From contig JAHJNL010000089.1 of NCBI GenBank assembly GCA_018820855.1, forward strand, positions 1 to 64,000: a stretch of 64,000 nt of DNA. The letters run 5' to 3'. Positions 16,198 through 28,000 of this stretch are shown piece after piece. The stretch is from Pseudomonadota bacterium (lineage in GTDB: Bacteria; Desulfobacterota; Desulfobulbia; Desulfobulbales; Desulfocapsaceae). Below the pieces are notes generated by a model. That model saw only the letters and a list, made by a program, of their open reading frames with translations. It did not search any database and was not told where the DNA came from. Made by a program: the position numbers and the translations under genes. The first letter of the stretch is position 1; every line of letters begins with the position of its first letter.

Positions 16198-16223
16198 GGC
16201 AACTTATCGTACCCCTAAACGAC

Positions 16224-16270
16224 AAAGAGCCCTGTTCCTCACAAAAAGGAACAGGGCTCTTTGATTTTTT
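16224..16270 (+). terminator. Strong intrinsic terminator, possibly bidirectional
   Basis: A perfect 16-base-pair stem (AAAGAGCCCTGTTCCT and its complement) with a 7-base loop, followed by GATTTTTT. It ends the small selenoprotein gene. On the other strand it lies about 20 bases after the mvhD stop, so it may also end the Wood-Ljungdahl operon, although the tract there is less T-rich. Confidence 0.88.
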
Positions 16271-16284
16271 CTTAAAAAAAGGAG

Positions 16285-16887
16285 TTACTCACTTAATGAA
16301 GCGAGAGACTTCTCCATTTTTGTATTGATGATTTCACTGATGTGTTCGTTAGTCCAGATGCCATCCTTGCGTACTGCTTTTGTGGCATTGCCAAAACTGA
16401 TACGAACCTTCTGGCTGGATACGGCTTCCAGGGCCTTGGAGATTCTTTCATGAACCTCTTCTTTGGAAAGTCCTTCTGCCGCACCAATTGGCCCAAGTTC
16501 CTTCATCTGTTGAGTGAACTCAGTAATCAACTGAACAAACCGAGGGGCTTCGGCAGCAGATGCCCACTTCAGACTGAAGCGCTCTTCTCGAATTCCCACA
16601 TCTTTAAGCACCTTTTTGACCAGTGCATCCATACCCATTGCATCATAATTACCGACCTGGTAATGACATTCGCCAAGTTGTCAGCCACCGCTGAAGATGG
16701 CATCAGCCCCCTCCAGAAATCCTTTAAGGACAAAGGAAGGATCAATCCTGCCGGTACACATCACTCGGATAGTCCGAAGATTTGGCGGGTATTGGAAGCG
16801 TGAGACCCCTGCTGCATCTGCGGCCGCGTAACAGCACCAGTTACAGAGGAACCCAAGGATCTTTGGGCTGAAAGTATTCTCTGACAT
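16285..16887 (-). CDS. mvhD: MvhD-type [2Fe-2S] electron-transfer subunit, selenoprotein
   Basis: The frame starts after GGAGAAGAA and contains one TGA (16681-16683, codon 69). Read as Sec it gives [18 protein letters not shown], exactly where MvhD proteins have the motif G-C-x-x-G-x-C-H-Y. The full product is 200 residues, near the family's usual length of about 140 plus a helical tail. Other cluster cysteines are C15, C18, C19 and C44. MvhD passes electrons from a hydrogenase or dehydrogenase to HdrA, here the neighbouring gene upstream in the operon. A gene caller would split it in two. Confidence 0.88.
16648..16664 (-). promoter_or_regulatory. bSECIS-like hairpin of mvhD
   Basis: On the minus strand ATTACC pairs perfectly with GGTAAT around the loop AGGTC, 16 bases after the UGA. 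A GGU-containing apical loop at this distance is the classic bacterial Sec insertion signal. Confidence 0.72.
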
Positions 16888-17071
16888 TAGTTCTTCTCCA
16901 TATATCTCTAGCTCTAGCTGACTCTTTTAAATACCCCTTGAAGGGTGCAAGCGCCTAAACAGTTGGTACTCACTCCAGGAGTAAGTATATTTATTTATTC
17001 AACTTCATTGTCAATGAGTAAGGAAATGGCCAAAGAGGCACTGATTATTACCCTGTTTGACAACTTCAGTT

Positions 17072-20000
17072 TCAGGCCTCAACCTTTTCCTCAACCTTTT
17101 TGTTACCAAATGCCTCAATTTGAGAAATAAGCTGTTCATTGGTAAAACCGCCCATGGATATGGCAAAGGTCGGACAGTGAGAGGCACAGATACCGCAAGC
17201 CTTACATGATGCAGAGACGGTCTCGGCCTTGCGTTTCTTATCCACCTTTTTCATCTGGATGGCCCCATAAGGACAGAGGCTGGCACAGATGCCGCAACCA
17301 ATGCAAGCATCCTGATCCACACTGGAAACAATGGGATCGACCTTAACGTAGCCCTTTACCAGAGGAATCGAGGCCTTAGCTGCTGCAGCCTGGGCCTGGA
17401 CGATTGTTTCATCTACAGGTTTGGGCCCGTGAGCCAGCCCACAGACATAAATACCCTCTACTGCCAGTTCAACAGGACGCAGCTTGACATGCGCTTCAAG
17501 GAAGAAGCCATTGGCAGTGACAGGAAGCTTCAACATCTTGGAAAGTTCCTCGGTTCCGTCGGGAACAATACCGACAGACAGTACCACCAGATCAGGATTA
17601 AGACTCACGTCTTCCTGCATAATGGAATCAAAAAAGTCTATGTGTACTTTCCCGGATTTCTGGCTCACTTCAGGTTTACGATCCATTTCATAAGGGATAA
17701 AAACAACTCCCTTTTTGCGGGCCTCAAGATAGGCATCTTCAGCGTAGCCGTAGGTGCGCATATCGCGATACAGGACGATAATCTGAGAATCCGGATTGAT
17801 CTCTTTTATCTTGAGGATATTTTTTATGGCATGGTTACAGCAGACCTTGGAGCAGTAATTCAGATCATCACCACGGGAACCTGCACACTGGATCATGACA
17901 ATGGAATCAGGTGCTCGGTTTTTGGCCTTGCCCGCCAGTTGAGCTTCCAGTTCCTGCTGAGTTATGACTTTCTTGGATTGACCAAGCAGGTATTTATCCG
18001 GACGATGTTCGTGACCACCGGTTGCCACGATGATGACACCATGATCAACGGTATGTTCCTTCTTTTCCGCCCCTTTTCCGCTTTCGATAACAGAGGAAAA
18101 ATTTCCGACAAAGCCGGATGTCATGGCAAGTCTTGCGTCAGTTATTACATCTATTTTATTAGACTTTTTCACTTTATCAGAAATAGTCTTCAGATAATCT
18201 GCAACCGTGTCACCGGCCAGAGTATTTTTCAGATTCTGAAGATTGCCGCCAATCTTTGCGGATTTTTCAATAAGAACAGAAGAAAAACCCTGGTCTGCAA
18301 GAGACAGAGCAGCAGTCATTCCGGCCACACCACCACCAAGGATGACTGCCTTGGGGGTAACAGGGACACTCTGTTCAGGCAAAGGCTGGATGTGAGCTGC
18401 CTTGGAAACCGCCATACGCACCAGATCCTTGGATTTCTGAGTAGCCGCCTCAGGTTCGTTGGCATGAACCCAGGAACATTGGTCACGGATATTGACCATC
18501 TCAAAAAGATTCCTGTTCAGTCCGGCATCCTTCAGGGTCTCCTGAAAGAGCGGTTCATGAGTTCGTGGCGAACAAGCGGCAATAACCACCCGGTTCAGCC
18601 TTTGCGCCTTGATAGTCTTCTTGATCTGCTCCTGAGCATCCTGAGAACAGGAATAGAGATTTTCGGTATAATAGGTGACATTTTCCATGCCCCCTGCCTC
18701 CTCGGCGACCCCAGGACAGTCAACAACAGAACTGATATTAATACCACAGTGGCAGACAAAGACACCGATCCGCACCTCGTCGTCAGCACTCACCATCAGT
18801 TCTTCCGGATACTCCTTACTTACCGTCCCCTTCCCTCGCTGATTTTTCAGCACAGAAGAGGCCAGAGAAGCGGCTCCGGAAGACTGGGTTACAGACTCAG
18901 GGATATCCTTGGGCCCCTGGAAGGCGCCTGCGACTACAATTCCTTCCTGGCTGGTCTGCAGCGGGGCGAAGGTATCGGTCTTACAGAAATTATAGCGATT
19001 CAGGTCAATCTTGGTGATATCGGCAATCTTTTCTGCATCCTTAGGGGATTCAAGGCCCACAGAAAGAACAACCATGTCATGGGATTCGAACTTATGCTGA
19101 CCGTCAAGAGTGGCATAGGTCAGTTTGAGATGATTTTCCCAGGGGGTAACATCGGCAACCTTAGCCCGGACAAACTTGATGCCAATGGCCTCTGCACGAA
19201 GGCGGGCAGCATCAAAATCCTTGCCCTGAGTTCGAATATCCATGTAGTAGATGGTGATATCCACTTCCGGATCATGTTCCTTGGTTACCAGGGCCTCTTT
19301 GATGGCATACATACAGCAGACCGAAGAACAGTAGCCGTTATTGCAGCCTATATCCCTGGAGCCGACACACTGAATAAAGGCCATGGACTTTGGATGGCGA
19401 CCGTCTGAGAAGCATTTGATCTCACCCATGAACGGTCCTGAAGCAGTTGTCATCCTTTCGTATTCGAAGGAAGTAACAATGTCCGGATGCTTGCCGTAGC
19501 CGAATTTCGCCAGGGTCTCAGGAGCAATCTTACCAAATCCAGGAGAAAGAATGACGGCACCGATCTTCAGATCACGGGCCTCAGGCTTCTGATTGAAATT
19601 GATGGCATGACTCTGACAGACGGGCACACAGATCTGACAGGTATCGTGCTGCAGGTACATACAGGACGATGGATCGATATAATAGGTTGCCGGTACGGCC
19701 TGGGCATAATCGATGTGGATGGGTCGCGTGATGGCCAACCCCTCATTATAAGGGTCCACATGATGTTTGGGGCAGTACTGGGTGCAAAGCCCACAGGCAG
19801 TACAGGCATCCGCATCAATATAACGCGGACGAATATTAAGCTTTGCTGTGAAATTCCCAGCTGTTCCTTCCAATGCAAGCAGATCTGCATTGGTGACCAT
19901 CTCTATATTGGGAGACCGACCGGCCTCTACCAGTTTTGGTGCCAGGATTCAGAGCGAGCAGTCATTGGTCGGAAACGTCTTGTCCAGCTGGGCCATGACA

Positions 20001-20137
20001 CCACCAACGGCAGGTGATTTTTCGACCAGATAGACATAATAACCAAGCTCGGTCATATCAAGGGCAGCCTGGATACCGGCGATACCTCCGCCGAGTATCA
20101 TAACAGCCCCTTCCCTGTGCATCATTGCTTTACCCAT
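17072..20137 (-). CDS. hdrA: HdrA-type FAD iron-sulfur protein with two HdrA modules, selenoprotein
   Basis: Reading the TGA at 19949-19951 (codon 63) as Sec gives one 1021-residue protein after a good AGGAG site. The first module starts [15 protein letters not shown] and has [17 protein letters not shown], where HdrA proteins carry a conserved cysteine. A ferredoxin-type site [12 protein letters not shown] follows. The second module begins [12 protein letters not shown] near residue 430 and has its own FAD site [16 protein letters not shown]. The C-terminus holds two [4Fe-4S] motifs ([12 protein letters not shown] and [12 protein letters not shown]). It is thus a QmoA-like plus HdrA/QmoB-like composite. 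It probably bifurcates or confurcates electrons between MvhD, ferredoxin and formate or NAD(P)H. Confidence 0.9.
19920..19946 (-). promoter_or_regulatory. bSECIS-like hairpin of hdrA
   Basis: On the minus strand, directly after the UGA, CTGGC and ACCA pair with TGGT and GCCGG around the loop AAAC, with an internal AGAG bulge. This is compatible with a bacterial SECIS, although the loop lacks GG, so it is weaker than the others here. Confidence 0.5.
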
Positions 20138-20185
20138 AATGTTACTCCTAACTAATACCTGGGTGGTATATTATTTGACAGATCG

Positions 20186-23100
20186 TCAGGCATCAACCTT
20201 TTCGACCTTGATTGTACAGAGTTTATACTCGGGAGTCCTGGACAACCGATCCAGGGCATCCAGCGTCAGGAAGTTTACCAGCGCTTCAATATGATTATAG
20301 GTGGTAAAAATAGTACCTTCCTGTGAACGATCAGTAATGGTTGCAGGCATCTCAACAGAGCCGCGACGAGAGGTCATTCGGATCAAGTCGCCTTCTGCAA
20401 TTTCCATACGTTCTGCATCTACCGGATTGATCTGTGCCAAGGCCTGCGGACTAATTGCATTCAACTCGACGGTTTTGCCGGTCATGGAGCTGAAATTATA
20501 GCGGGCCAGATCTCGTCCGGTGGTAAAATACATCGGATATTCTTCATCTATCTGTTCCACCGGCGGTATATAATCTTCCGGAATAAAGAGGCCGCGTCCT
20601 CTGGTGAAACTCTTGGTATGAAGCACGGGTGTCCCCGGATGATTTTCATCAGGTACCGGCCACTGCAGACCAACCTCTTCCAGACGTTTATAGGTAATTC
20701 CCTTGTATTGCGGCAGGAGGCTGCGAATCTCTTCAAAAATATCCTCAGCACACTTGTAATCCATTTCGTAACCCATCTTGTGGGAAAGATCACAGAAGAT
20801 CTGCCAGTCAGGCCGGGCTTCGCCGGGAGGATTCACGGCCTTGCGCACCCGCTGCACCCTGCGTTCGGTGTTGGCGAATGTGCCGTCTTTCTCGGCAAAA
20901 CATGCTGCAGGTAAAACAATATCTGCGGCCTTTGCCGTGTCTGTGAGAAAGATATCCTGAACAACAAGGAAATCCACTTTTTCCAATGCCTGCTTGACAT
21001 GGGCAATATTCGGATCTGCAACGGCTGGATCTTCACCAAAGATATAAAGGCCGCGAATATCCCCGCTAAGGACATTGTCCCATACCTCGGTGGCCGGTTT
21101 TCCGGGTCGACGCGGCAATTTGACTTTCCATTTCTCTTCATAACGGTCAAAGAGATCCACATTATCGAGGGCGGTGTAGCCTGGCAGATTATTAAACAAG
21201 GCGCCCATATCACAGGCACCCTGGACATTGTTCTGTCCTCGCAGAGGATTACAGCCACCGCCTTCCACACCCACCTTTCCGCAGAGCATGGCGAGGTTAG
21301 CAATGGACTTGACACGGTCTGTGCCGGTCACATAATGGGTAATGCCCATGCCATGATAGATAGCATGACGCCCTTGGGCGGCATACATCCTGGCTACGGT
21401 AAAGAGCTGCTCAGTGGGCAGGCCGGTAATTTTCGAGACGTAGTCAGGTGTATATTTTTTCATCACCCGGACCAGTTCATCAAAATCCTCAGTCCGTTCT
21501 TCCACAAACTTTTTATCCCAGAGATCTTCTTCCAGGATTATGTGCATGAGGCCGTTTAAGAAGGCCACATCAGTACCGGGTATTATGCGCAGCCAGTGAT
21601 CGGCAGTCTCTGCCAGTCTGGTCTTGCGTGGATCTACAACAATAAGTTTTGCACCGCGTTTGACAGCCTGATGAATCCGCATGCCGATGGTCGGATGTCC
21701 GGTATCAGGGTTGGAACCAATCATGAGGAACAGATCTGTATTCCTGGAATCCATGATTGAGTTTGTCATTGCGCCGCTTCCGAATGTGAGGGCCAAACTG
21801 GCCACCGTGGGAGCGTGTCAGAGTCGGGCACAATGGTCGATATTATTCGTCCCTATGGAAGTTCGCATGAACTTCTGCATGAGGTAATTTTCCTCATTGG
21901 TCGCACGGGCACAGCTGAAGCCGGCAATGGAATCAGGTCCATACATGGCCTTCAGATCAAAGAACTTCTTGGCTGTATATTCCAGGGCCTCATCCCAGGT
22001 AGTCTCGACCAGCATACCGTTTTTACGGATCAGCGGTTTTTTCAACCGATCCTTGTGCTGAATAAACTCGTGTCCCAGGCGACCCTTCACACATAAGGCG
22101 CCATAATTCGGGGCCAGATGCTTCTCTGAAGTTACTTCTAAAATGGTATCGCCCTTGACCCGCAGAAGCATCTGACACCCTGCTCCGCAATAAGGACAGG
22201 TGGTACGTACCTCTTTAACATCTTCTCCCTGCACCGGGATGATCTGAGCCTTCTTGTTCAGGGCTCCGGTGGAACAGTTGTCTACACAGGCGCCACAGGA
22301 GACACAGTTCTCCTTAAACTTGATGACAAGATCCAGAGGACGCCCTTTCTCATCCATGGAACCGGCACTGATCTGTAAGGCATCATATTCGCAGGCACGT
22401 TCGCAGCGCTTGCAGTAGATACACTTGTCACGATCAACAATAAATGCAGGGTGTGAGTAATCCTTGCCATAAATCGGTGTCGTCCCCATTCCGATCTTAT
22501 TGATATTGACATTATTATCAATAGAGAGTCGCTTCAGATCACAGCGGTCAAATGCGGTACAGCCACAGGAAAGGCAGCGCTCTGCCTCTCTTTGGGCCAT
22601 TTTTTCCGTAAAACCGAGTTTGACCTCGTCAAAGTCCTGACGACAGATCTCCGGTGGCCTGGTCGGCATTTTTTCGCGGAGTTTGACATCTATGCCGTCA
22701 AAATTTTTGAGAGAGACATCATCAAAGCCCTTACCACGTGTAAAATTGAAACGGTTATCGGCCGGTTCTTTTTCCACATCCATGATATAGGCATGTATAT
22801 TGGCCACAGCGCGTCTTGCCGAAACAACCGCCTGAATAACAGATTTCGGTCCGGTGGCAGCATCCCCACCGGCAAAAACTCCGTCGATATTTGTCTGAGA
22901 ACTTCTCGGATTTGCAGCAATCATGTTGCGGGGAGTAAGTTCGATGGATTTTTCCAGTTCTCCACCTTCGAAATACTCATTCACAGCAAGTTGGCCAAGC
23001 GATGTGACTATAGAATCAACCTGCAGGATGTTAGTGGAGCCTGGGATGGGTTCAGGACTTCGATTTCCTTTGGCGTCAGGCTTGCCAAGTTTCATCCTGA

Positions 23101-24307
23101 TAATTTCAAGTTTCAACCGCGAAGGACCATCTCCTGTATCACAGATCTCAACCGGGGAGGCCATAAGCAAAAATTGAGTCCCTTCTTTTCCAGCTTCCCT
23201 GATATTACGCTGGTGGGCTGGCATCTCTAAACGGGCCTGCGGATAGACAACAGTGACCTCTTGTACCCCCTGACGCAACAGGGTACGGGCTATTTCCATA
23301 GCTATATTGTTGCCGCCAATGACTGCGGCGCGTTTTCCCATGTCAAGATGTTTGCCCTCAGCCACTTTTTTGAGATAGTTCATGGCAGAATAGACATGGG
23401 GATTCACGCAGCCTTTGATATCGAGAGGTATATCTACACCTGCTCCGCTTGCGATAAACACGGCATCAAATCCCTGTTCCTTGAGAGATTCAATGGTAAA
23501 ATCCTTGCCCCATTTCTGGCTTAATTTAACGGAAATGCCAAGCCGAAGGATGGCATTTATTTCATAATCAAGGACATCGCGGGGTATGCGAAACTCAAGG
23601 AAGCCGTAACGCAGAGCACCTCCGAGTTTTGGTGCAGCCTCATAAATAGTTACATCATGCCCTCTTCTCGTGAGAAAATAGGCTGCTGTAAGTCCTGCAG
23701 GACCTCCGCCAATAACCGCTACCCGTTTTCCGGTGGGTTTATCCTTGGGGATTTTGAGGTCAATCTCATGCGTCATGCACCAATCAGCAACGAAGCGCTT
23801 GAGATGATTGATGGAAACAGGTTCATCCACCAGGAGACGGCGGCATCTGGTCTCACAGAACCGCGGGCAGACACGGCCGACTGAAAACGGCATGGGATTA
23901 CGTTCCATGACCAGGCGCAAGGCCTCTTCATATTGGCCCTTAGCCACATGGGCGATATAGCCCTGGACATTGATCTGACCGGGGCAAGTCAGGTTGCATG
24001 GGGCCTTACAGTCACCAAAATGAGTTTCTGCAAGGATGCCCAGACGTTCCTGACGGTGAGCAGTGATTCTGTCGGAAACAGTTTTCACCACCATCCCTTC
24101 TTTAGCCAAAGTCACACAGGAACGCATCAACTCGTCCTGGCCCTCGACCTCAACCACGCACAACTGACACGGAGTGTCCGAGGGTTTTCCTTCCACATGA
24201 CAAAGCGTGGGGATGACAATGTCTGATCGCCTGGCCACCTCTAAGAGGGTAAGATCCTTTTCGGCAACGATCTGACAGCCGTTTATGTTAAGTGTTACGG
24301 TATTCAT
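20186..24307 (-). CDS. fdhA: Selenocysteine formate dehydrogenase fused to a GltD-like NAD(P)H module
   Basis: With TGA at 21818-21820 (codon 830) read as Sec the product is 1373 residues; the context DHCARL-U-HAPTVA is the active-site signature of Sec formate dehydrogenases. The order is an N-terminal [2Fe-2S] domain (CHVEG..CQLCVVE), a GltD-like FAD/NAD(P) domain with GGGPAGLTAAYFL, two [4Fe-4S] ferredoxin motifs (CIYCKRCERAC and CVSCGACVDNC), then the CPYCGAGC cluster and the molybdopterin/tungstopterin domain. It should interconvert CO2 and formate and exchange electrons with NAD(P)H and HdrA. The ribosome site is weak. Confidence 0.92.
21786..21806 (-). promoter_or_regulatory. bSECIS-like hairpin of fdhA
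   Basis: Minus-strand GGCCA pairs with TGGCC around the tri-loop GTT, about 15 bases after the UGA, flanked by further partial pairing. The G at the start of the loop fits the pattern of fdhF-type insertion elements. Confidence 0.62.
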
Positions 24308-24328
24308 GACATCACAAGGCTGTTGTTA

Positions 24329-25681
24329 CTATTTAGAGGGTTTCCACTCTTTGAGGAACACTGGAAGATGTCCGGCCTCACGAGGCCCGATAATGATTGT
24401 CCAATCAGGAAGCTCCTCTTCCAGCTCACCCTTGAGTGATGCCAGGTAGCCGGGAATAATGAGATCGCGATGCTTGACCTTGTCTTCGATCCCGCTTTTC
24501 TTCACAAACTGGGCGATCAGATCAGCACCAAATTTTCCGGCAGCCCAGGCTGTAAGTACGGAAAGCCCTTCTGTATCTTTGATAAGCAGCCAGGTGGGTA
24601 CCTTGGAACCCTCAATTTCACCTGAAACAATAAAGTAAGTGAGAGAGAAGTTACAGGTGATAACCACTGGTGAATCCTCACCAGGACCAGTGAGCGGGTA
24701 GATATCCTCGGTAACAACCATCGGTCGCTGCGGATCGGTGAAGATATTCATCCGTTCGAGGAAGAGCGGGAAAAGAAGATCACCCTGGAGGTCAGAAAGA
24801 ACTATAATTCCGGAATATTTTGCAATAAGCACAGATGCCACCATGGCCTCCATCATGGGATCATCAGTGATCTCACAGGGGAAAGTAATGGTGGGAAACC
24901 CTAACGGCTTGAATTTAGCGGTGACCGCAGCACGTCTGGCCACAACATTGTCCTCAAAAGCTGCACGAACAGTACGGGCTCCGGTGTCGATAACCACATC
25001 CTTGAGACCTGCTGCCAGCAGTTTTTCGGAAATCTCAACGCAGTTATCAAGATTGGTACCTTTCACCCCGACAGGGGCCTTGGCCTCTTTACCAAGTGTT
25101 ACCATCTCGTCTGCATTCTCAAGGGTGGCACCATACAGAAGAGGTATTCTGTCACCGCAAATCTTGGCTCCTGCTGCAAGACTTGCCACTGAATCACTCA
25201 TCAGGATGAGAGAGGCCCTGGCTGATCCATCCAGCACTTTTTGAACCAGAGCGAGAAAGGAAGCCTCATCATTCTTGGCATCTTTCACGGCAATGAGATC
25301 GGCACGCATAATAACACCGACACGCTCATACTCCAGTTTGTTAAAACGCTCAATCCGACCAGCGACATCGGCATCGCTCATCTCGGTGGTAACAAGCACC
25401 GCAATACCTGTCTGGTTCTCAAATCGCTTTTCATGGCGATACATACAGGTTTCACCGCCTGCGGCAAAACCTCCGGCACCACCAAACTTGATAGTCCGAA
25501 TGGGAGGCGCTGAGGCCTCACCTATGGTAGCCTTGGCCTCATCGGAGACGTAGGGACATGCATCTATTTCCACCTGACCTGTCGCTACTTTCATTGCAAA
25601 GGCAAGGCAGGTAGGGATGCTACATTCGCCGCAGTTTTTCTTGGGCAGCATCTTCAGGATCTGAATACCGGTTAAAGCCAT
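24329..25681 (-). CDS. acsC: Corrinoid/iron-sulfur protein large subunit
   Basis: The N-terminal [4Fe-4S] motif C17-x2-C20-x4-C25-x16-C42 (CGECSIPTC, then ACPYV) is that of AcsC/CdhE, followed by a TIM-barrel-like middle and a C-terminal B12-binding domain. The protein accepts the methyl group from methyl-tetrahydrofolate on its cobamide and delivers it to AcsB. Its partner, the small subunit, is encoded here as part of the MetF fusion two genes upstream. The start is set by GGAGG. Confidence 0.93.
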   Translation of the reverse strand: MALTGIQILKMLPKKNCGECSIPTCLAFAMKVATGQVEIDACPYVSDEAKATIGEASAPPIRTIKFGGAGGFAAGGETCMYRHEKRFENQTGIAVLVTTEMSDADVAGRIERFNKLEYERVGVIMRADLIAVKDAKNDEASFLALVQKVLDGSARASLILMSDSVASLAAGAKICGDRIPLLYGATLENADEMVTLGKEAKAPVGVKGTNLDNCVEISEKLLAAGLKDVVIDTGARTVRAAFEDNVVARRAAVTAKFKPLGFPTITFPCEITDDPMMEAMVASVLIAKYSGIIVLSDLQGDLLFPLFLERMNIFTDPQRPMVVTEDIYPLTGPGEDSPVVITCNFSLTYFIVSGEIEGSKVPTWLLIKDTEGLSVLTAWAAGKFGADLIAQFVKKSGIEDKVKHRDLIIPGYLASLKGELEEELPDWTIIIGPREAGHLPVFLKEWKPSK

Positions 25682-25739
25682 GGTTATTCCTCCAGTTCTC
25701 TATACAATTGGATTAGTAATTTAATTCGTATAACAGGCT

Positions 25740-27944
25740 TTAAACAGCCATCTCCATTTCAAGCGCAGGATGTCCTTTTTCCTTCAGGAATGCGAGGATC
25801 TCTTCCTCTGTGGTCCCCTGCTCTTCTGTGGCAATCATGTCAAACAATTCAGGCATACCAATGTCTGCACAAACTTGTTTGAGCTTTTCTGCTATCTCAT
25901 CTTTCAACATCTTCGGCAGCCAGACAACACGTTTGAGTCCGCCCTCTGCCTTGAACAGTTTGTTTGATGTCATATAGTGCTTGCTCACCCCCATAAACCC
26001 TGGTGTCTGCATGCCGCCTCCGGCCATACCGGCAAGGGAAGTGAACTTCATACCGGAAGGTGTCATACCGAGGTAATCACGGTTCACCACCATAATACCG
26101 TTACATTGGGGCAACATGGCAGCTATGGCCTCAAAACAACCGCAGGCGGTCATGGGATTATTCATCAGTGAATAACAGCTGACCTCCGGAACCGCACCTC
26201 GAGATGCCTGGTTAACAAACTCATTGATACCGACAAAATATCCATTATCAGCGTCAGTACATTCCCCTTTCTGGATAGGCTGATTCGGACCGGTGGGATT
26301 GATCTGATAAGAGGCCTTTCCGTCAAGCCAGTTATAGGCGCCACACATACCGATACGCTCAGGGGTAATTACACAGACATGACTGGGAGCAAATGACTGA
26401 CAAAGGGTACAGGAATAGAAGACATCCTCGGTCTCATCGGTCATGGCACCGAGACGCAAATCCCGTTCAGCATAGACAGAGGCAGCAAGACTCATGACCT
26501 CTTTGACCTTGTCTTCTACGGTAAAGAGCTTCACCTGAATCTTATCGACAATGGCCCCGAACTCCTGATGAAGTTTTCCATGAAGAACAACGCCGATATG
26601 CTTGAAAGAGAAACCTTTTTCGACTGCTGCCTTGCCGATCCTTACCCACATGATATTGCGCTGACCCATATGCATGATGCCTTGGATATAGTTGGTCAGG
26701 TGATGGAACTGTCGCTCAAGAATAGGTTCGAAATCAGACTGCATCTCACGTCCGGCCACCTCAACCAGGATACCCAGGGGCAGATTCTGGCCCTGTTCGA
26801 TATCACAGATATCGGGTCCTTCAAGGGTCACGAGGCCATCCTCAACCTCATCCATCTCTTTGGATATAAGGACTTCCACACCGGGAGTACGACCGCCTCC
26901 ACACTCCATGAAGAGATCGTCTTTACGAACTCGTTCACCCTCAAAGGCAGGGCCAAAGGCCATGGGAATATCAATCTTGGTCACATTGACCTTCAGACCA
27001 CGGACTTCAATGGACTTCTGCACGATCTCTTCGTGAGGGACATTGGCGACAACATGCTCGTAGGTACAGATACCTGTGGGCAGCACCTCCGGAATATCGT
27101 AGTCGGAAATGGTGGGGAATCCCCAGTTGATGGCGCCTGCGGCATTGGCGTACCACTCATCGCTGACCTCGCCAAAGGCCATGACAAAGGCAAAGGTACG
27201 ATCTTTGTTATAGAGCAGGTTGCCTTTATAATCACCGGGTTTAATGCCACCAAAGGCAAGAGCTACACGGCAGGCAAAACCGATGGCGAAAACAGCTGTG
27301 GTATATTCACGACCGAAAGGTACCAGGCGGGTATTCCAGCCTACCTGAACATTCTGTTTTATCAGCTGTTCGGGCATGCTCAGTCCGTTGGTCTGATCGT
27401 GCATAAAGATATAGAGATTTTTCTCCTGCAGTTCCAGGGCAATCTTAGCTGCCATTTCCGGATCAGCAGGAGTACCAAGGATTGCCGCAAAACCGGGAGC
27501 AGTTCCGTCAACAAATTCCACACCACGTTTACGGAAGACAACATCGTCTGCTGCACCGAGCCAGTAATTATCGGCTGTGGGGTCCTCTGTGGCCGTATAC
27601 AGATTAGGCTCATTGAGATAGCGGATGGACTCATACATCTCCTCGGCAAAGAAGGTAGCCATACCCGCGTCCAGTGCCGGTGCCAGATACGGCAACCAGA
27701 TATCCTGGGTTACCACAGCGGGCATGAGCTTTCGACACTCCTGGAAAATATCTTTCATATCTCCAAGTTTTTCGACCTTGGCGCCAAGCATACTGTAGAT
27801 AATGGGAAGATAATAGGCTGTATTGGGAAAAGAAATTTCCTTTTCCGCACCATATTTTTTCACGGCATCTTCATAACTGTTTTCAGCCATATCTATAATT
27901 TTCTGCGCTCCTCGAATGGCAGCAGAACAAATTATTTTCGACAT
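25740..27944 (-). CDS. acsB: Acetyl-CoA synthase (CO-methylating), alpha subunit
   Basis: The 734-residue length equals that of bacterial AcsB. The A-cluster ligands are visible: CTLCQSFAPSHVC with a further GMC about 10 residues later (roughly residues 506-530), and TACGCFE near 600, where the C-G-C supplies the nickel ligands. It joins a methyl group from the corrinoid protein, CO from CooS and CoA into acetyl-CoA. The gene is preceded by GGGAG and lies in the same operon as its partners. Confidence 0.95.
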   Translation of the reverse strand: MSKIICSAAIRGAQKIIDMAENSYEDAVKKYGAEKEISFPNTAYYLPIIYSMLGAKVEKLGDMKDIFQECRKLMPAVVTQDIWLPYLAPALDAGMATFFAEEMYESIRYLNEPNLYTATEDPTADNYWLGAADDVVFRKRGVEFVDGTAPGFAAILGTPADPEMAAKIALELQEKNLYIFMHDQTNGLSMPEQLIKQNVQVGWNTRLVPFGREYTTAVFAIGFACRVALAFGGIKPGDYKGNLLYNKDRTFAFVMAFGEVSDEWYANAAGAINWGFPTISDYDIPEVLPTGICTYEHVVANVPHEEIVQKSIEVRGLKVNVTKIDIPMAFGPAFEGERVRKDDLFMECGGGRTPGVEVLISKEMDEVEDGLVTLEGPDICDIEQGQNLPLGILVEVAGREMQSDFEPILERQFHHLTNYIQGIMHMGQRNIMWVRIGKAAVEKGFSFKHIGVVLHGKLHQEFGAIVDKIQVKLFTVEDKVKEVMSLAASVYAERDLRLGAMTDETEDVFYSCTLCQSFAPSHVCVITPERIGMCGAYNWLDGKASYQINPTGPNQPIQKGECTDADNGYFVGINEFVNQASRGAVPEVSCYSLMNNPMTACGCFEAIAAMLPQCNGIMVVNRDYLGMTPSGMKFTSLAGMAGGGMQTPGFMGVSKHYMTSNKLFKAEGGLKRVVWLPKMLKDEIAEKLKQVCADIGMPELFDMIATEEQGTTEEEILAFLKEKGHPALEMEMAV

Positions 27945-28000
27945 ATCAGAACTCCCTGTATTAAACCTTTATTTGGTACGTTTTCGTTCGGCTCAGACAA

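Noticed and set aside
17429-19408. A 659-codon open frame on the strand opposite hdrA
   Set aside because: It mirrors the hdrA coding sequence, has no ribosome site or family signature, and its length follows from the codon use of the real gene.
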